Part shown: positions 1 through 5,855 of the stretch, piece by piece | Numbering within the stretch: position 1 is the first letter of the stretch | Layout of the letters: every line of letters starts with the position of its first letter | Assembly: GCA_030598165.1 (NCBI GenBank) | Contig: JAUVQL010000059.1 | Span: 1 to 6,554 of the forward strand | DNA from: Acidobacteriota bacterium | GTDB taxonomy: Bacteria > Acidobacteriota > Vicinamibacteria > Marinacidobacterales > SMYC01 | DNA: 6,554 bases | Direction: 5' to 3' | The notes under the pieces: model-generated | The model's input: only the letters and a program-made list of their open reading frames with translations | Told to the model about the DNA's origin: nothing | Databases searched by the model: none | Made by a program: the position numbers and the translations under genes

Positions 1-133
1 AATATCTAGATATATGACCGACGAGCAACGCAGCCAGACGGGATGGATCGGCGTTCTCGGTTCGTTTCGTGACCGTAATTATGAATCGGGGTACTTAGAT
101 ATCATCGCAAATATTGAATGCCTGTCCCCATAA
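1..133 (+). other. Short open frame, possible tail of an upstream gene
   Basis: The frame read from position 2 is open from the left edge to a TAA at 131-133. The other two plus-strand frames are closed within the first 16 bases. It could be the C-terminal end of a gene that begins outside the window. Alternatively it could be a 39-residue ORF from the ATG at 14, but no ribosome binding site precedes that ATG. I do not recognise the peptide; it is mixed polar, with no membrane segment and a lone cysteine near the end. It ends 37 bases before the GTG of the hemX-like gene. An open stretch this short arises easily by chance, so this is only a possibility. I found no convincing minus-strand gene or terminator here. 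Confidence 0.2.
2..13. repeat. 12-bp perfect AT-rich palindrome
   Basis: ATATCTAGATAT is its own reverse complement. Its half TAGATAT recurs at 96-102, inside the gap before the hem operon. It could be an operator half-site pair or simply AT-rich intergenic sequence. The window edge prevents any judgement of its context. Confidence 0.3.
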
Positions 134-153
134 AACTTGGCCAGCTCTAACGT

Positions 154-160
154 AGGAGAG
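154..160 (+). promoter_or_regulatory. Ribosome binding site of the hemX-like gene
   Basis: AGGAGAG lies 10 bases before the GTG at 171 and supports that non-ATG start. An in-frame TAG at 153-155 rules out a start further upstream. The GTG at 160 is out of frame. Confidence 0.6.
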
Positions 161-170
161 TGGACTCGTC

Positions 171-995
171 GTGGAAACAATTATCAATGCTCTAAACATT
201 CTTCTTCCCACCTTCTACGTCTTGACTTGGGCCGTCTACGCGCTCCTTTTCTTCAGAACCGACCCCTTCGCTGAACGGGTTGCGCCCGTACTTTTGTACA
301 CTTCCGCTCTACTCCATACAGCGGATCTAGTCTTGAGATCCGCCCACTATCGCCACTTTCCCATTGCCACGGTTTTCGAAGCTTTCTCGCTCCTCGCGTT
401 CTCGATCCTGGTCGTGTACATCATCATCGAATGGAGGACGGGCGTAAAAACAACGGGAATGTTCATTTTGGGGTTCGTATTCACTTTCCAGCTCGTATCC
501 TCAGCCTTCATCACCATTCCAACGAGCTTCAGCGAGCTCTTGTGGGATCCCACTTTCATCTTGCACGTGTCCACGGCCGTCTTGGGTTATTCCGGTATGG
601 CCATTTCAGCGATCTACGGACTTCTCTACCTGATGCTGTTTTATGACATCAAAAAGAGGCGTTTCGGCCTCATTTATAAGCAGCTCCCGTCGCTAGAGGT
701 GATGTCCGGCTTCACCTATAGGGCCGCCATTCTAGGATTCGCTTTTCTGACCATCGCCATGGTGCTGGGATTGATGCTGCTGGTCAAGGTCTACGGTACC
801 TATTGGAAATGGGATCCCAAGGTCGCCGCAACCTTCGTTACTTGGTTCATCTACAGTGTTGGAGTGGCAGCGGGCAGGCTCTGGGGATGGTCGGGGCGGC
901 GGGTTGCTTTGGCGTCGATCGCGGGTTTCTTGGTCATCCTTTTTTCCTTGGTCGTCATCAACTTGTTCTTGACCACCTTTCACGAGTTTGTCTGA
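171..995 (+). CDS. hemX: HemX/CcsA-type integral membrane protein (cytochrome c assembly family)
   Basis: This 274-residue membrane protein has about eight hydrophobic segments (roughly 8-28, 38-56, 65-87, 93-117, 128-158, 183-207, 219-240, 245-268). That matches the length and topology of the HemX/CcsA family. The family signature near residues 209-217 (G-T-Y-W-K-W-D-P-K) is the core of the WWD loop that binds heme in cytochrome c synthetases. Candidate heme-ligand histidines are H49, H132 and H271. The WWD region looks reduced: the upstream tryptophans seen in true CcsA are missing, and the Glu usual after WDPK is Val. Together with its place directly before hemA, this favours the HemX type. 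In Bacillus, HemX influences the HemA protein level. A role in heme export or cytochrome c maturation cannot be excluded. The GTG start is set by the AGGAGAG at 154-160 and by an in-frame stop just upstream. The stop codon is one base from the hemA ATG. Confidence 0.8.
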   Translation: METIINALNILLPTFYVLTWAVYALLFFRTDPFAERVAPVLLYTSALLHTADLVLRSAHYRHFPIATVFEAFSLLAFSILVVYIIIEWRTGVKTTGMFILGFVFTFQLVSSAFITIPTSFSELLWDPTFILHVSTAVLGYSGMAISAIYGLLYLMLFYDIKKRRFGLIYKQLPSLEVMSGFTYRAAILGFAFLTIAMVLGLMLLVKVYGTYWKWDPKVAATFVTWFIYSVGVAAGRLWGWSGRRVALASIAGFLVILFSLVVINLFLTTFHEFV

Positions 996-996
996 G

Positions 997-2283
997 ATGG
1001 AATTGATCCTCGTCGGCATCAATCATCGCTCCGCTCCCCTGGAGATCCGCGAGCAGGTGGCCCTGAGCAACGACGAGGCTCGGGAAATCCTCTCCCGCAT
1101 GCGGGAGGAAAAAGTTCTCTCCGAAGTATTGGTGCTTTCGACTTGTCACCGCACGGAGTTCTATGGTCTTTCCGCCGACAACGGCGCTGCGGAGCTCTAC
1201 ATTCGCGACCTCATCGACCACAAAAAGAAGATCGACCTGGAAAAGCATCCAGGATACGCGTACACGCTGAAAGAAGTCGAAACGGCGCGGCACCTGTTTC
1301 GGGTCGCAGCGGGTCTCGACTCTATCATCCTCGGTGAAGCTCAGATCCTCGGACAAGTCAAAAAGGCGTACAAACTAGCGGTGGAAAACGGAACCAACGG
1401 GATTATCTTGAACCGGCTACTCCACGCAGCAGCGAGAGTGGGCAAAGCCGTGCGGACTGAGACCCGTCTTGGTGGAGGTGCTGTATCGTTGGCTGGAGCA
1501 TCCGCAGAGCTCGCAGCGAAGATCTTCAGCGATTTGTCGTCGAGGTCGGTCCTCCTCATTGGTGTGGGGGAAATGGGCACACTGACGGCAAGACACATGA
1601 TGGAACGGGGCGTCTCTCGACTCACCATAGCCAATCGCACCTTCAGCAAAGCCGACGAACTGGCCAGTGAGCTCGGCGGCAGCGCTCTTCCTCTCGATCG
1701 AATCGAGGAGGCTTTGGTTTCGGCGGACATTGTGATCAGCTCGACGGGAGCGACAAAGCCGATCGTCGACGTCAAGCTCATGCGCTCGATTCTTCACAAA
1801 CGGTCCCGCCCTCCGATTTACATCATCGATATCGCGGTGCCTCGAGATTTCGAGCCTGGCATCGGGCAGCTCGACGGCGTGTTCCTACACAATATGGATT
1901 CCATGAATCTCCTGGTTAAGAAAAACCTGGAAAAGCGCCGCACCGAGATACCCAAAGCTGAGGCTATCGTCGAGAAAGAGCTCGAAGGATTCACTATGTG
2001 GCGTCGTTCCTTGGTCGCCACACCTGCCATCAAAAGACTCCGGGAAAAAATGGAGACTATTCGCTCACAGGAAGTGGCCCGCCACCGAAAGCGGTTTGCC
2101 AAACAAGACAGCGAGCACATCGATCGCCTCACTGAAAGCATGGTCAACAAGATCCTCCACCCCCTCATGAGCCATATTCGCCGGTGGGGCGAAGATGAGG
2201 AACTGGGAGCTCTCCGCATCGACACGATTTACGAGGCCTTCGATTTGCCTCGCTCTCAAGATTCGTCAGATGACCAAGCGTAA
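997..2283 (+). CDS. hemA: Glutamyl-tRNA reductase
   Basis: HemA reduces glutamyl-tRNA(Glu) with NADPH to glutamate-1-semialdehyde, the first committed step of C5 tetrapyrrole synthesis, in the cytoplasm. The 428-residue product has the full family layout. The N-terminal catalytic domain carries the nucleophile C50 in S-T-C-H-R (48-52) and H99. The signature around H99-Q120 (including the GEAQILGQ stretch) is present. The NADPH-binding loop is G-V-G-E-M-G (189-194), followed by A-N-R-T. A helical C-terminal dimerisation domain follows from about residue 320. C50 and H99 fall at the same numbers as in E. coli. One oddity is H51, where most relatives have Asn. I chose the ATG at 997 over the in-frame TTG at 988 because it gives the standard N-terminus and follows the hemX stop by one base. 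The end overlaps hemC by 14 bases, suggesting translational coupling. HemA is usually the controlled step of heme synthesis. Confidence 0.97.
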   Translation: MELILVGINHRSAPLEIREQVALSNDEAREILSRMREEKVLSEVLVLSTCHRTEFYGLSADNGAAELYIRDLIDHKKKIDLEKHPGYAYTLKEVETARHLFRVAAGLDSIILGEAQILGQVKKAYKLAVENGTNGIILNRLLHAAARVGKAVRTETRLGGGAVSLAGASAELAAKIFSDLSSRSVLLIGVGEMGTLTARHMMERGVSRLTIANRTFSKADELASELGGSALPLDRIEEALVSADIVISSTGATKPIVDVKLMRSILHKRSRPPIYIIDIAVPRDFEPGIGQLDGVFLHNMDSMNLLVKKNLEKRRTEIPKAEAIVEKELEGFTMWRRSLVATPAIKRLREKMETIRSQEVARHRKRFAKQDSEHIDRLTESMVNKILHPLMSHIRRWGEDEELGALRIDTIYEAFDLPRSQDSSDDQA

Positions 2284-3214
2284 GGTGCGAGTCGGCAGCA
2301 GGGGCAGCGAGCTCGCGTTAGTCCAGACTCGCGCCATCATGGCGCGCCTCCAGGAACGCAATCCTGACCTGGACCTAGAGCTCGAGATCATCCGCACGCG
2401 AGGAGACATCATCACAGATGTGCCTTTGTCAAAGGTGGGAGATCGCGGTCTGTTCATCAAAGAGATCGAAACGGCACTCACCGAAGGCCGCATCGACTTC
2501 GCCGTCCATAGCATGAAGGATGTTCCCAGCCAGATTCCCACCGGTCTCATACTGGCGGCTACAACTGAGCGGCTCGACCCTCGCGACGTTCTCATCGCTC
2601 GAGGATCGCAAGGTCTCGAAGAGCTCCCGACGGGCGGAGTATTGGCTACCGGGAGCCTTCGAAGACGATCGCAAGCTCTTGCACTCCGCCCCGACCTCAA
2701 TATCGTAGACTTGAGGGGCAATGTCACGACTCGGTTGCGAAAGTTCGAGGACTCCTCATGGGATGGCATGTTACTCGCGGGAGCTGGATTGGAACGGCTG
2801 GGGCTCACGCCTCACATCGCTGGCCGGATATCAACCGATGAAATTCTCCCGGCAGTGGGTCAAGGGGCGCTCGCTCTCGAAGCACGGCGAGACGACCAAG
2901 AAGTCATCGAAGAGTTGCGTCAACTCGAACACTCTGAAACGGCCATTGCGGTTCGATCCGAGCGCGCGTTCCTTGGAAGGCTGGAAGGCGGCTGTCAAGT
3001 ACCCATTGCTGCTCTAGGCTCGGTCCAAGGCGGTCGTCTCATTTTAGAAGGCTATCTCGGCGCCATCGACGGTCAGCAAGTCGTAAGAAAACGGGAGGAG
3101 GCGCCGGCCTCTGAAGCCGAACGGCTCGGTGAGGCTCTCGCCGAACAAATCTTGGCGGAGGGAGGACGTGAGATCCTGGAGGAGGTACGTCGCTTAGGGT
3201 CCGCGCAAGAATAA
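2270..3214 (+). CDS. hemC: Porphobilinogen deaminase (hydroxymethylbilane synthase)
   Basis: HemC joins four porphobilinogen molecules into linear hydroxymethylbilane, using a covalently bound dipyrromethane cofactor. The 314-residue product is of normal length. It shows the N-terminal GSRGSELALVQT, the IRTRGD loop, and D84 in A-V-H-S-M-K-D, the catalytic aspartate. It also has A-T-G-S-L-R-R-R-S-Q (126-135) and D-L-R-G-N-V (147-152), whose arginines bind the growing chain, and the LPAVGQGALALEAR motif (193-206). C242 in G-G-C-Q-V-P is the cofactor-attachment cysteine and has the same number as in E. coli. The frame extends upstream to 2195, but the ATG at 2270 gives the family N-terminus; the extension would only read hemA in another frame. 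No strong ribosome binding site precedes it, so translation is probably coupled to hemA. Confidence 0.97.
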   Translation: MTKRKVRVGSRGSELALVQTRAIMARLQERNPDLDLELEIIRTRGDIITDVPLSKVGDRGLFIKEIETALTEGRIDFAVHSMKDVPSQIPTGLILAATTERLDPRDVLIARGSQGLEELPTGGVLATGSLRRRSQALALRPDLNIVDLRGNVTTRLRKFEDSSWDGMLLAGAGLERLGLTPHIAGRISTDEILPAVGQGALALEARRDDQEVIEELRQLEHSETAIAVRSERAFLGRLEGGCQVPIAALGSVQGGRLILEGYLGAIDGQQVVRKREEAPASEAERLGEALAEQILAEGGREILEEVRRLGSAQE

Positions 3215-3221
3215 GCAAGGA

Positions 3222-4061
3222 ATGACCGACAAGACACAAAGCTCGAGTGTACTCCGGGGTCGACGCATCTTGGTTAGCCGCCCCCGCGAACAATCCGCTG
3301 GATTGGCCGAGGGCCTTCGCCTGAGCGGAGCAGAAGTCATCGAAGCGCCGACGATTCGGACCGAGCCTCCGTCGGATTGGGCGGCTGTGGATGATGCGAT
3401 TCGGGGGATCGCCTCTTACCACTGGGTCATCTTTACCAGCGTCAACGGCGTTAAGTTCTTTTTTGAAAGAATGAGCTCCATCGGCGTTGACGACCGCGCT
3501 CTGGCCAAGGCCAAGTTGGCTGCTATCGGTCCCGCCACTCGCGACGAGCTCGAAGCCAAAGGCCTCAAGGTCGATGTCGTGCCGGAACGGTTTGTCGCGG
3601 AAGAAGTCTTCGAGGCACTCAAAAAATCTGGACCATTGAATGGGTGCCGAGTCCTCTTACCGCGGGCCGACATTGCACGGAAGGCCTTGCCGGAGCTTTT
3701 ACGGAACGAAGGCGTCGAACTAGACGTCGTGGTGGCCTACCGCACGGTCCCATCACAAGAGGACATCCGTCGAGCCATCGAGCTCGTCTCCCAGGGAAGC
3801 ATCGATGTCGTTACGTTTACGAGTGGCTCAACGGTCAGGAACTTCTTTTCTGCGGTCGAAGACCGACTCAGTCTGCAGGGGAAGTTTCTGCCCGCCAGTA
3901 TCGGCCCTATCACGAGCCAGACATTGCGGGAATTTGACTTCGAGCCCACGATCGAGGCCAAAGAGTACACGTCCGACGGCCTCATCGCGGCCATTGTCGA
4001 CTACTTCGCGAATGTAATTCGCATGAGAGAAGGAGATCCCAGAAGTGACCTTGAACCGTAG
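3222..4061 (+). CDS. hemD: Uroporphyrinogen-III synthase
   Basis: HemD closes hydroxymethylbilane with inversion of ring D to give uroporphyrinogen III, the branch point to heme, siroheme and cobalamin. The 279-residue product shows the weakly conserved but recognisable two-domain family pattern. It has R-I-L-V-S-R-P near the N-terminus, V-I-F-T-S-V-N-G-V (69-77) and A-I-G-P-A-T (101-106). It then has V-L-L-P-R-A-D (144-150), V-A-Y-R-T (171-175) with the conserved Y173, T-F-T-S-G-S-T-V (198-205), S-I-G-P-I-T (226-231) and a final Y-T-x-D-G-L. The ATG at 3222 is the only possible start before residue 17, since an in-frame stop lies at 3195-3197. Its AAGGA (3217-3221) directly abuts the ATG, too close for a normal ribosome binding site. 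Reinitiation after the hemC stop, 7 bases upstream, is likely. The 3' end overlaps hemL by 17 bases. Confidence 0.93.
   Translation: MTDKTQSSSVLRGRRILVSRPREQSAGLAEGLRLSGAEVIEAPTIRTEPPSDWAAVDDAIRGIASYHWVIFTSVNGVKFFFERMSSIGVDDRALAKAKLAAIGPATRDELEAKGLKVDVVPERFVAEEVFEALKKSGPLNGCRVLLPRADIARKALPELLRNEGVELDVVVAYRTVPSQEDIRRAIELVSQGSIDVVTFTSGSTVRNFFSAVEDRLSLQGKFLPASIGPITSQTLREFDFEPTIEAKEYTSDGLIAAIVDYFANVIRMREGDPRSDLEP
4030..4035 (+). promoter_or_regulatory. Ribosome binding site of hemL, inside hemD
   Basis: AAGGAG ends 9 bases before the GTG at 4045. It lies within the last codons of hemD and decides the GTG start of hemL. Confidence 0.7.
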
Positions 4062-5337
4062 CACAGAGCTCCTAGAATCAGCTCGAAATCGAATTCCTGG
4101 CGGAGTCAATTCCCCAGTACGTGCTTTCAAAAACGTGGGCATGACTCCTCCTTTCATCTCTTCGGGTCGTGGAAGCCGTTTGTCGGATGTAGACGGTAAT
4201 GAGTACATCGACTTTGTGAGCTCTTGGGGTCCACTCATCTTCGGCCATGCTCACCCGCGAGTCGTCGAAGCCGTTCACCAGGCACTGGAGAGGGGAACGA
4301 GCTTCGGCGCTCCCACGGAGCTCGAGCTAAGGATGGCGGAGCTCGTGTGTGACATGGTCCCGTCGGTAGAAATGATCCGCATGGTCAACTCGGGAACCGA
4401 GGCAGCCATGAGTGCTGCCCGTCTCGCCCGCGCCGCTACCGGTCGCGATATTCTCATTAAGTTCGAAGGCTGCTACCACGGTCACGGAGACAGCTTTCTC
4501 ATCAAAGCCGGGTCTGGAGCTCTAACCTTTGGCGTGCCGGACAGCCCGGGTATTCCGAGCCATCTGGCGGCTGACACGCTTGTCGCAGGCTACAACGATT
4601 TGGAGTCGGTGGAGGCAATCTTCGAGGCCAACTCGGAACGCATCGCCGCCGTGATCGTCGAACCGGTTGCGGGAAACATGGGTGTCATTCCACCTTCTCC
4701 GGGCTTCTTGGAGGGTCTTCGTGCCCTTTGCACGCGGGAAGGAGCTCTCCTCATATTCGACGAAGTGATCACAGGCTTTCGCATCGCGCGCGGAGGGGCA
4801 CAGGAGCGTTACGGTATCAAACCCGATTTGACTGTGCTCGGGAAGATCATCGGCGGAGGACTTCCCGCCGCTGCTTATGGTGGTAGACGGGACCTCATGG
4901 AGCAGATGGCCCCAATCGGGCCCGTTTACCAAGCAGGGACATTGTCGGGCAACCCCCTTGCCATGACCGCCGGCTTGGCCCAGTTGGAACTGCTCGAAGA
5001 ACAAAAACCATGGGAGGGCCTAGAAGAAACATCGAAGCGACTCGAGATTGGCTTCCGGGAGACTTTAAAGGAACTTGACCTCGATTTGACGCTCAATCGA
5101 GTGGGCTCGATGATGACGCTTTTCTTCAGATCTCCCGAAGTGACCGACATGACAAGTGCTGGCCGATGTGACACCGGTCGACATGCTTCTTACTTCCGCG
5201 CCATGCTGGAAAGAGGGATTTATCTGGCGCCTTCTCAGTTCGAAGCTCTCTTCGTCTCCACCGCCCACACGAACGAAGACATTCAAAAGACACTTGAGGC
5301 GGGCAGAGAGAGTCTCAGGATTGCATTTCAAGATTAG
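4045..5337 (+). CDS. hemL: Glutamate-1-semialdehyde 2,1-aminomutase
   Basis: HemL is a pyridoxal-phosphate enzyme that moves the amino group of glutamate-1-semialdehyde to give 5-aminolevulinate, directly after HemA. The 430-residue product is full length for this class-III aminotransferase-fold family. Visible features are the N-terminal [10 protein letters not shown] (17-26) and the gating-loop region G-T-S-F-G-A-P (84-90). The cofactor phosphate site is S-G-T-E-A (116-120), followed by Y-H-G-H-G-D (144-149). F-D-E-V-I-T-G-F-R (238-246) contains D239, which contacts the cofactor ring nitrogen. G-K-I-I-G-G-G-L-P (266-274) contains the Schiff-base lysine K267. The C-terminal A-P-S-Q-F-E-A-x-F-x-S-T-A-H-T motif separates it from ordinary aminotransferases. 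The GTG start has a good ribosome binding site and overlaps hemD by 17 bases. No hemB lies before it, although hemB often sits there in comparable operons. Confidence 0.97.
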   Translation: MTLNRSTELLESARNRIPGGVNSPVRAFKNVGMTPPFISSGRGSRLSDVDGNEYIDFVSSWGPLIFGHAHPRVVEAVHQALERGTSFGAPTELELRMAELVCDMVPSVEMIRMVNSGTEAAMSAARLARAATGRDILIKFEGCYHGHGDSFLIKAGSGALTFGVPDSPGIPSHLAADTLVAGYNDLESVEAIFEANSERIAAVIVEPVAGNMGVIPPSPGFLEGLRALCTREGALLIFDEVITGFRIARGGAQERYGIKPDLTVLGKIIGGGLPAAAYGGRRDLMEQMAPIGPVYQAGTLSGNPLAMTAGLAQLELLEEQKPWEGLEETSKRLEIGFRETLKELDLDLTLNRVGSMMTLFFRSPEVTDMTSAGRCDTGRHASYFRAMLERGIYLAPSQFEALFVSTAHTNEDIQKTLEAGRESLRIAFQD

Positions 5338-5369
5338 TACTCGAGAACCCAAGTACTCGAGTACTCGAG
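5336..5369. repeat. Triple AGTACTCGAG repeat forming a 10-bp inverted repeat
   Basis: AGTACTCGAG occurs at 5336-5345, 5352-5361 and 5360-5369; the last two share two bases. Because the unit is built from two palindromes, 5336-5345 pairs perfectly with 5356-5365 around a 10-base loop. The stretch 5352-5365 is itself a 14-bp perfect palindrome. The stem overlaps the last two bases of the hemL stop codon. No T-run follows, so it is not a classic intrinsic terminator. It could be an mRNA processing or stability hairpin, a protein-binding site, or a small dispersed repeat; the sequence alone does not decide. Confidence 0.6.
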
Positions 5370-5386
5370 AATCCGGAAAGAAGACT

Positions 5387-5392
5387 GGAGGG
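5387..5392 (+). promoter_or_regulatory. Ribosome binding site of the Rieske gene
   Basis: GGAGGG lies 5 bases before the TTG at 5398. This is the strongest such site in the window and the reason to accept the TTG start over the GTG at 5407. Confidence 0.75.
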
Positions 5393-5397
5393 CACAG

Positions 5398-5703
5398 TTG
5401 GTTGAGGTGAAGGTGGCTTCCATTGACGATGTGCCCAAAAGTGGGGGTCTTCGAGTCGAAGCGAATGGGAAACAAATTGCGGTTTTTCGTTACAACGGCG
5501 AATTTCTTGCTATCGATGACGAGTGCCCTCACAAAGGTGGCTCACTCCACGAAGGTTCCATCCACGAAGGGATCGTCTACTGCCCGTGGCACCAATGGCG
5601 GTTCGACCTCCGGACCGGCATTTCTCCTATCAATCCCCTGTCCAGAGTCAAAACATACCGCACTCGAGTGGAGGGAACGGAGCTCCTCGTCGTGATCGAT
5701 TGA
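5398..5703 (+). CDS. Rieske-type [2Fe-2S] ferredoxin-like protein
   Basis: This 101-residue protein consists of one Rieske domain with no signal peptide or membrane segment, so it is probably a cytoplasmic electron carrier. The cluster ligands are C43 and H45 (in C-P-H-K-G-G) and C62 and H65 (in Y-C-P-W-H-Q-W-R-F). The C-x-H-x16-C-x2-H spacing fits soluble Rieske ferredoxins and NirD-type small subunits. The usual G-x-x-x-x-x-P-L ending is replaced by the related S-P-I-N-P-L. The Cys-Pro-Trp-His second box is of the ferredoxin/NirD/dioxygenase type, not the disulfide-bearing cytochrome bc1 type. The partner enzyme is unknown. It follows hemL after 60 bases and may be transcribed with the hem operon, or it may belong with the radical SAM gene downstream. 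No nitrite reductase or dioxygenase gene is in the window. It starts with TTG behind a strong ribosome binding site. Confidence 0.9.
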   Translation: MVEVKVASIDDVPKSGGLRVEANGKQIAVFRYNGEFLAIDDECPHKGGSLHEGSIHEGIVYCPWHQWRFDLRTGISPINPLSRVKTYRTRVEGTELLVVID

Positions 5704-5779
5704 GCTTGGATCGGGAAGAAACAGCAATCCACAGCATTTCCCTATTTCACCAGGTCCGTTCGGTTGGGATCGACTTCTA

Positions 5780-5809
5780 TTGCTTTCAAAGACTGGCCCG
5801 TGCTAGTTT
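5780..5809 (+). promoter_or_regulatory. Candidate promoter for the radical SAM gene
   Basis: TTGCTT (5780-5785) is followed after 18 bases by TAGTTT (5804-5809), which is preceded by TGC, an extended -10 feature. This would start transcription near 5815 and leave a leader of about 40 bases before the ATG at 5856. The -10 match is partial, so this is a suggestion only. The rest of the gap 5704-5855 shows no clear terminator, no ATG-started small ORF and no RNA gene. Confidence 0.35.
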
Positions 5810-5855
5810 ACGTAAAATATCGCCTCTCACATTGATAGGATAAGACGGTAGACCC

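Noticed and set aside
988..996. TTG start for hemA at 988
   Set aside because: It adds three residues and lies inside the hemX-like gene; the ATG at 997 gives the normal HemA start.
958..1356. Long minus-strand frames opposite hemA, hemC, hemL and other genes
   Set aside because: They lie entirely opposite genes with clear catalytic motifs and show no recognisable protein features of their own.
2195..2269. N-terminal extension of hemC starting at 2195
   Set aside because: These 25 residues are hemA sequence in another frame. The family N-terminus begins at the ATG at 2270, which also places C242 and D84 at their usual numbers.
5712..5745. GGGAA...TTCCC inverted repeat after the Rieske gene as a terminator
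   Set aside because: The stem is only 5 bp with a long loop and no T-run follows.
5799..5834. Tiny GTG-started ORF of 11 codons as a leader or precursor peptide
   Set aside because: It is too short, has no ribosome binding site, and overlaps the candidate promoter.
5523..5843. 106-codon plus-strand frame across the Rieske gene and the following gap
   Set aside because: It is mostly a shadow of the Rieske gene in another frame, with no ribosome binding site and no family resemblance. It does not look like a RiPP precursor.
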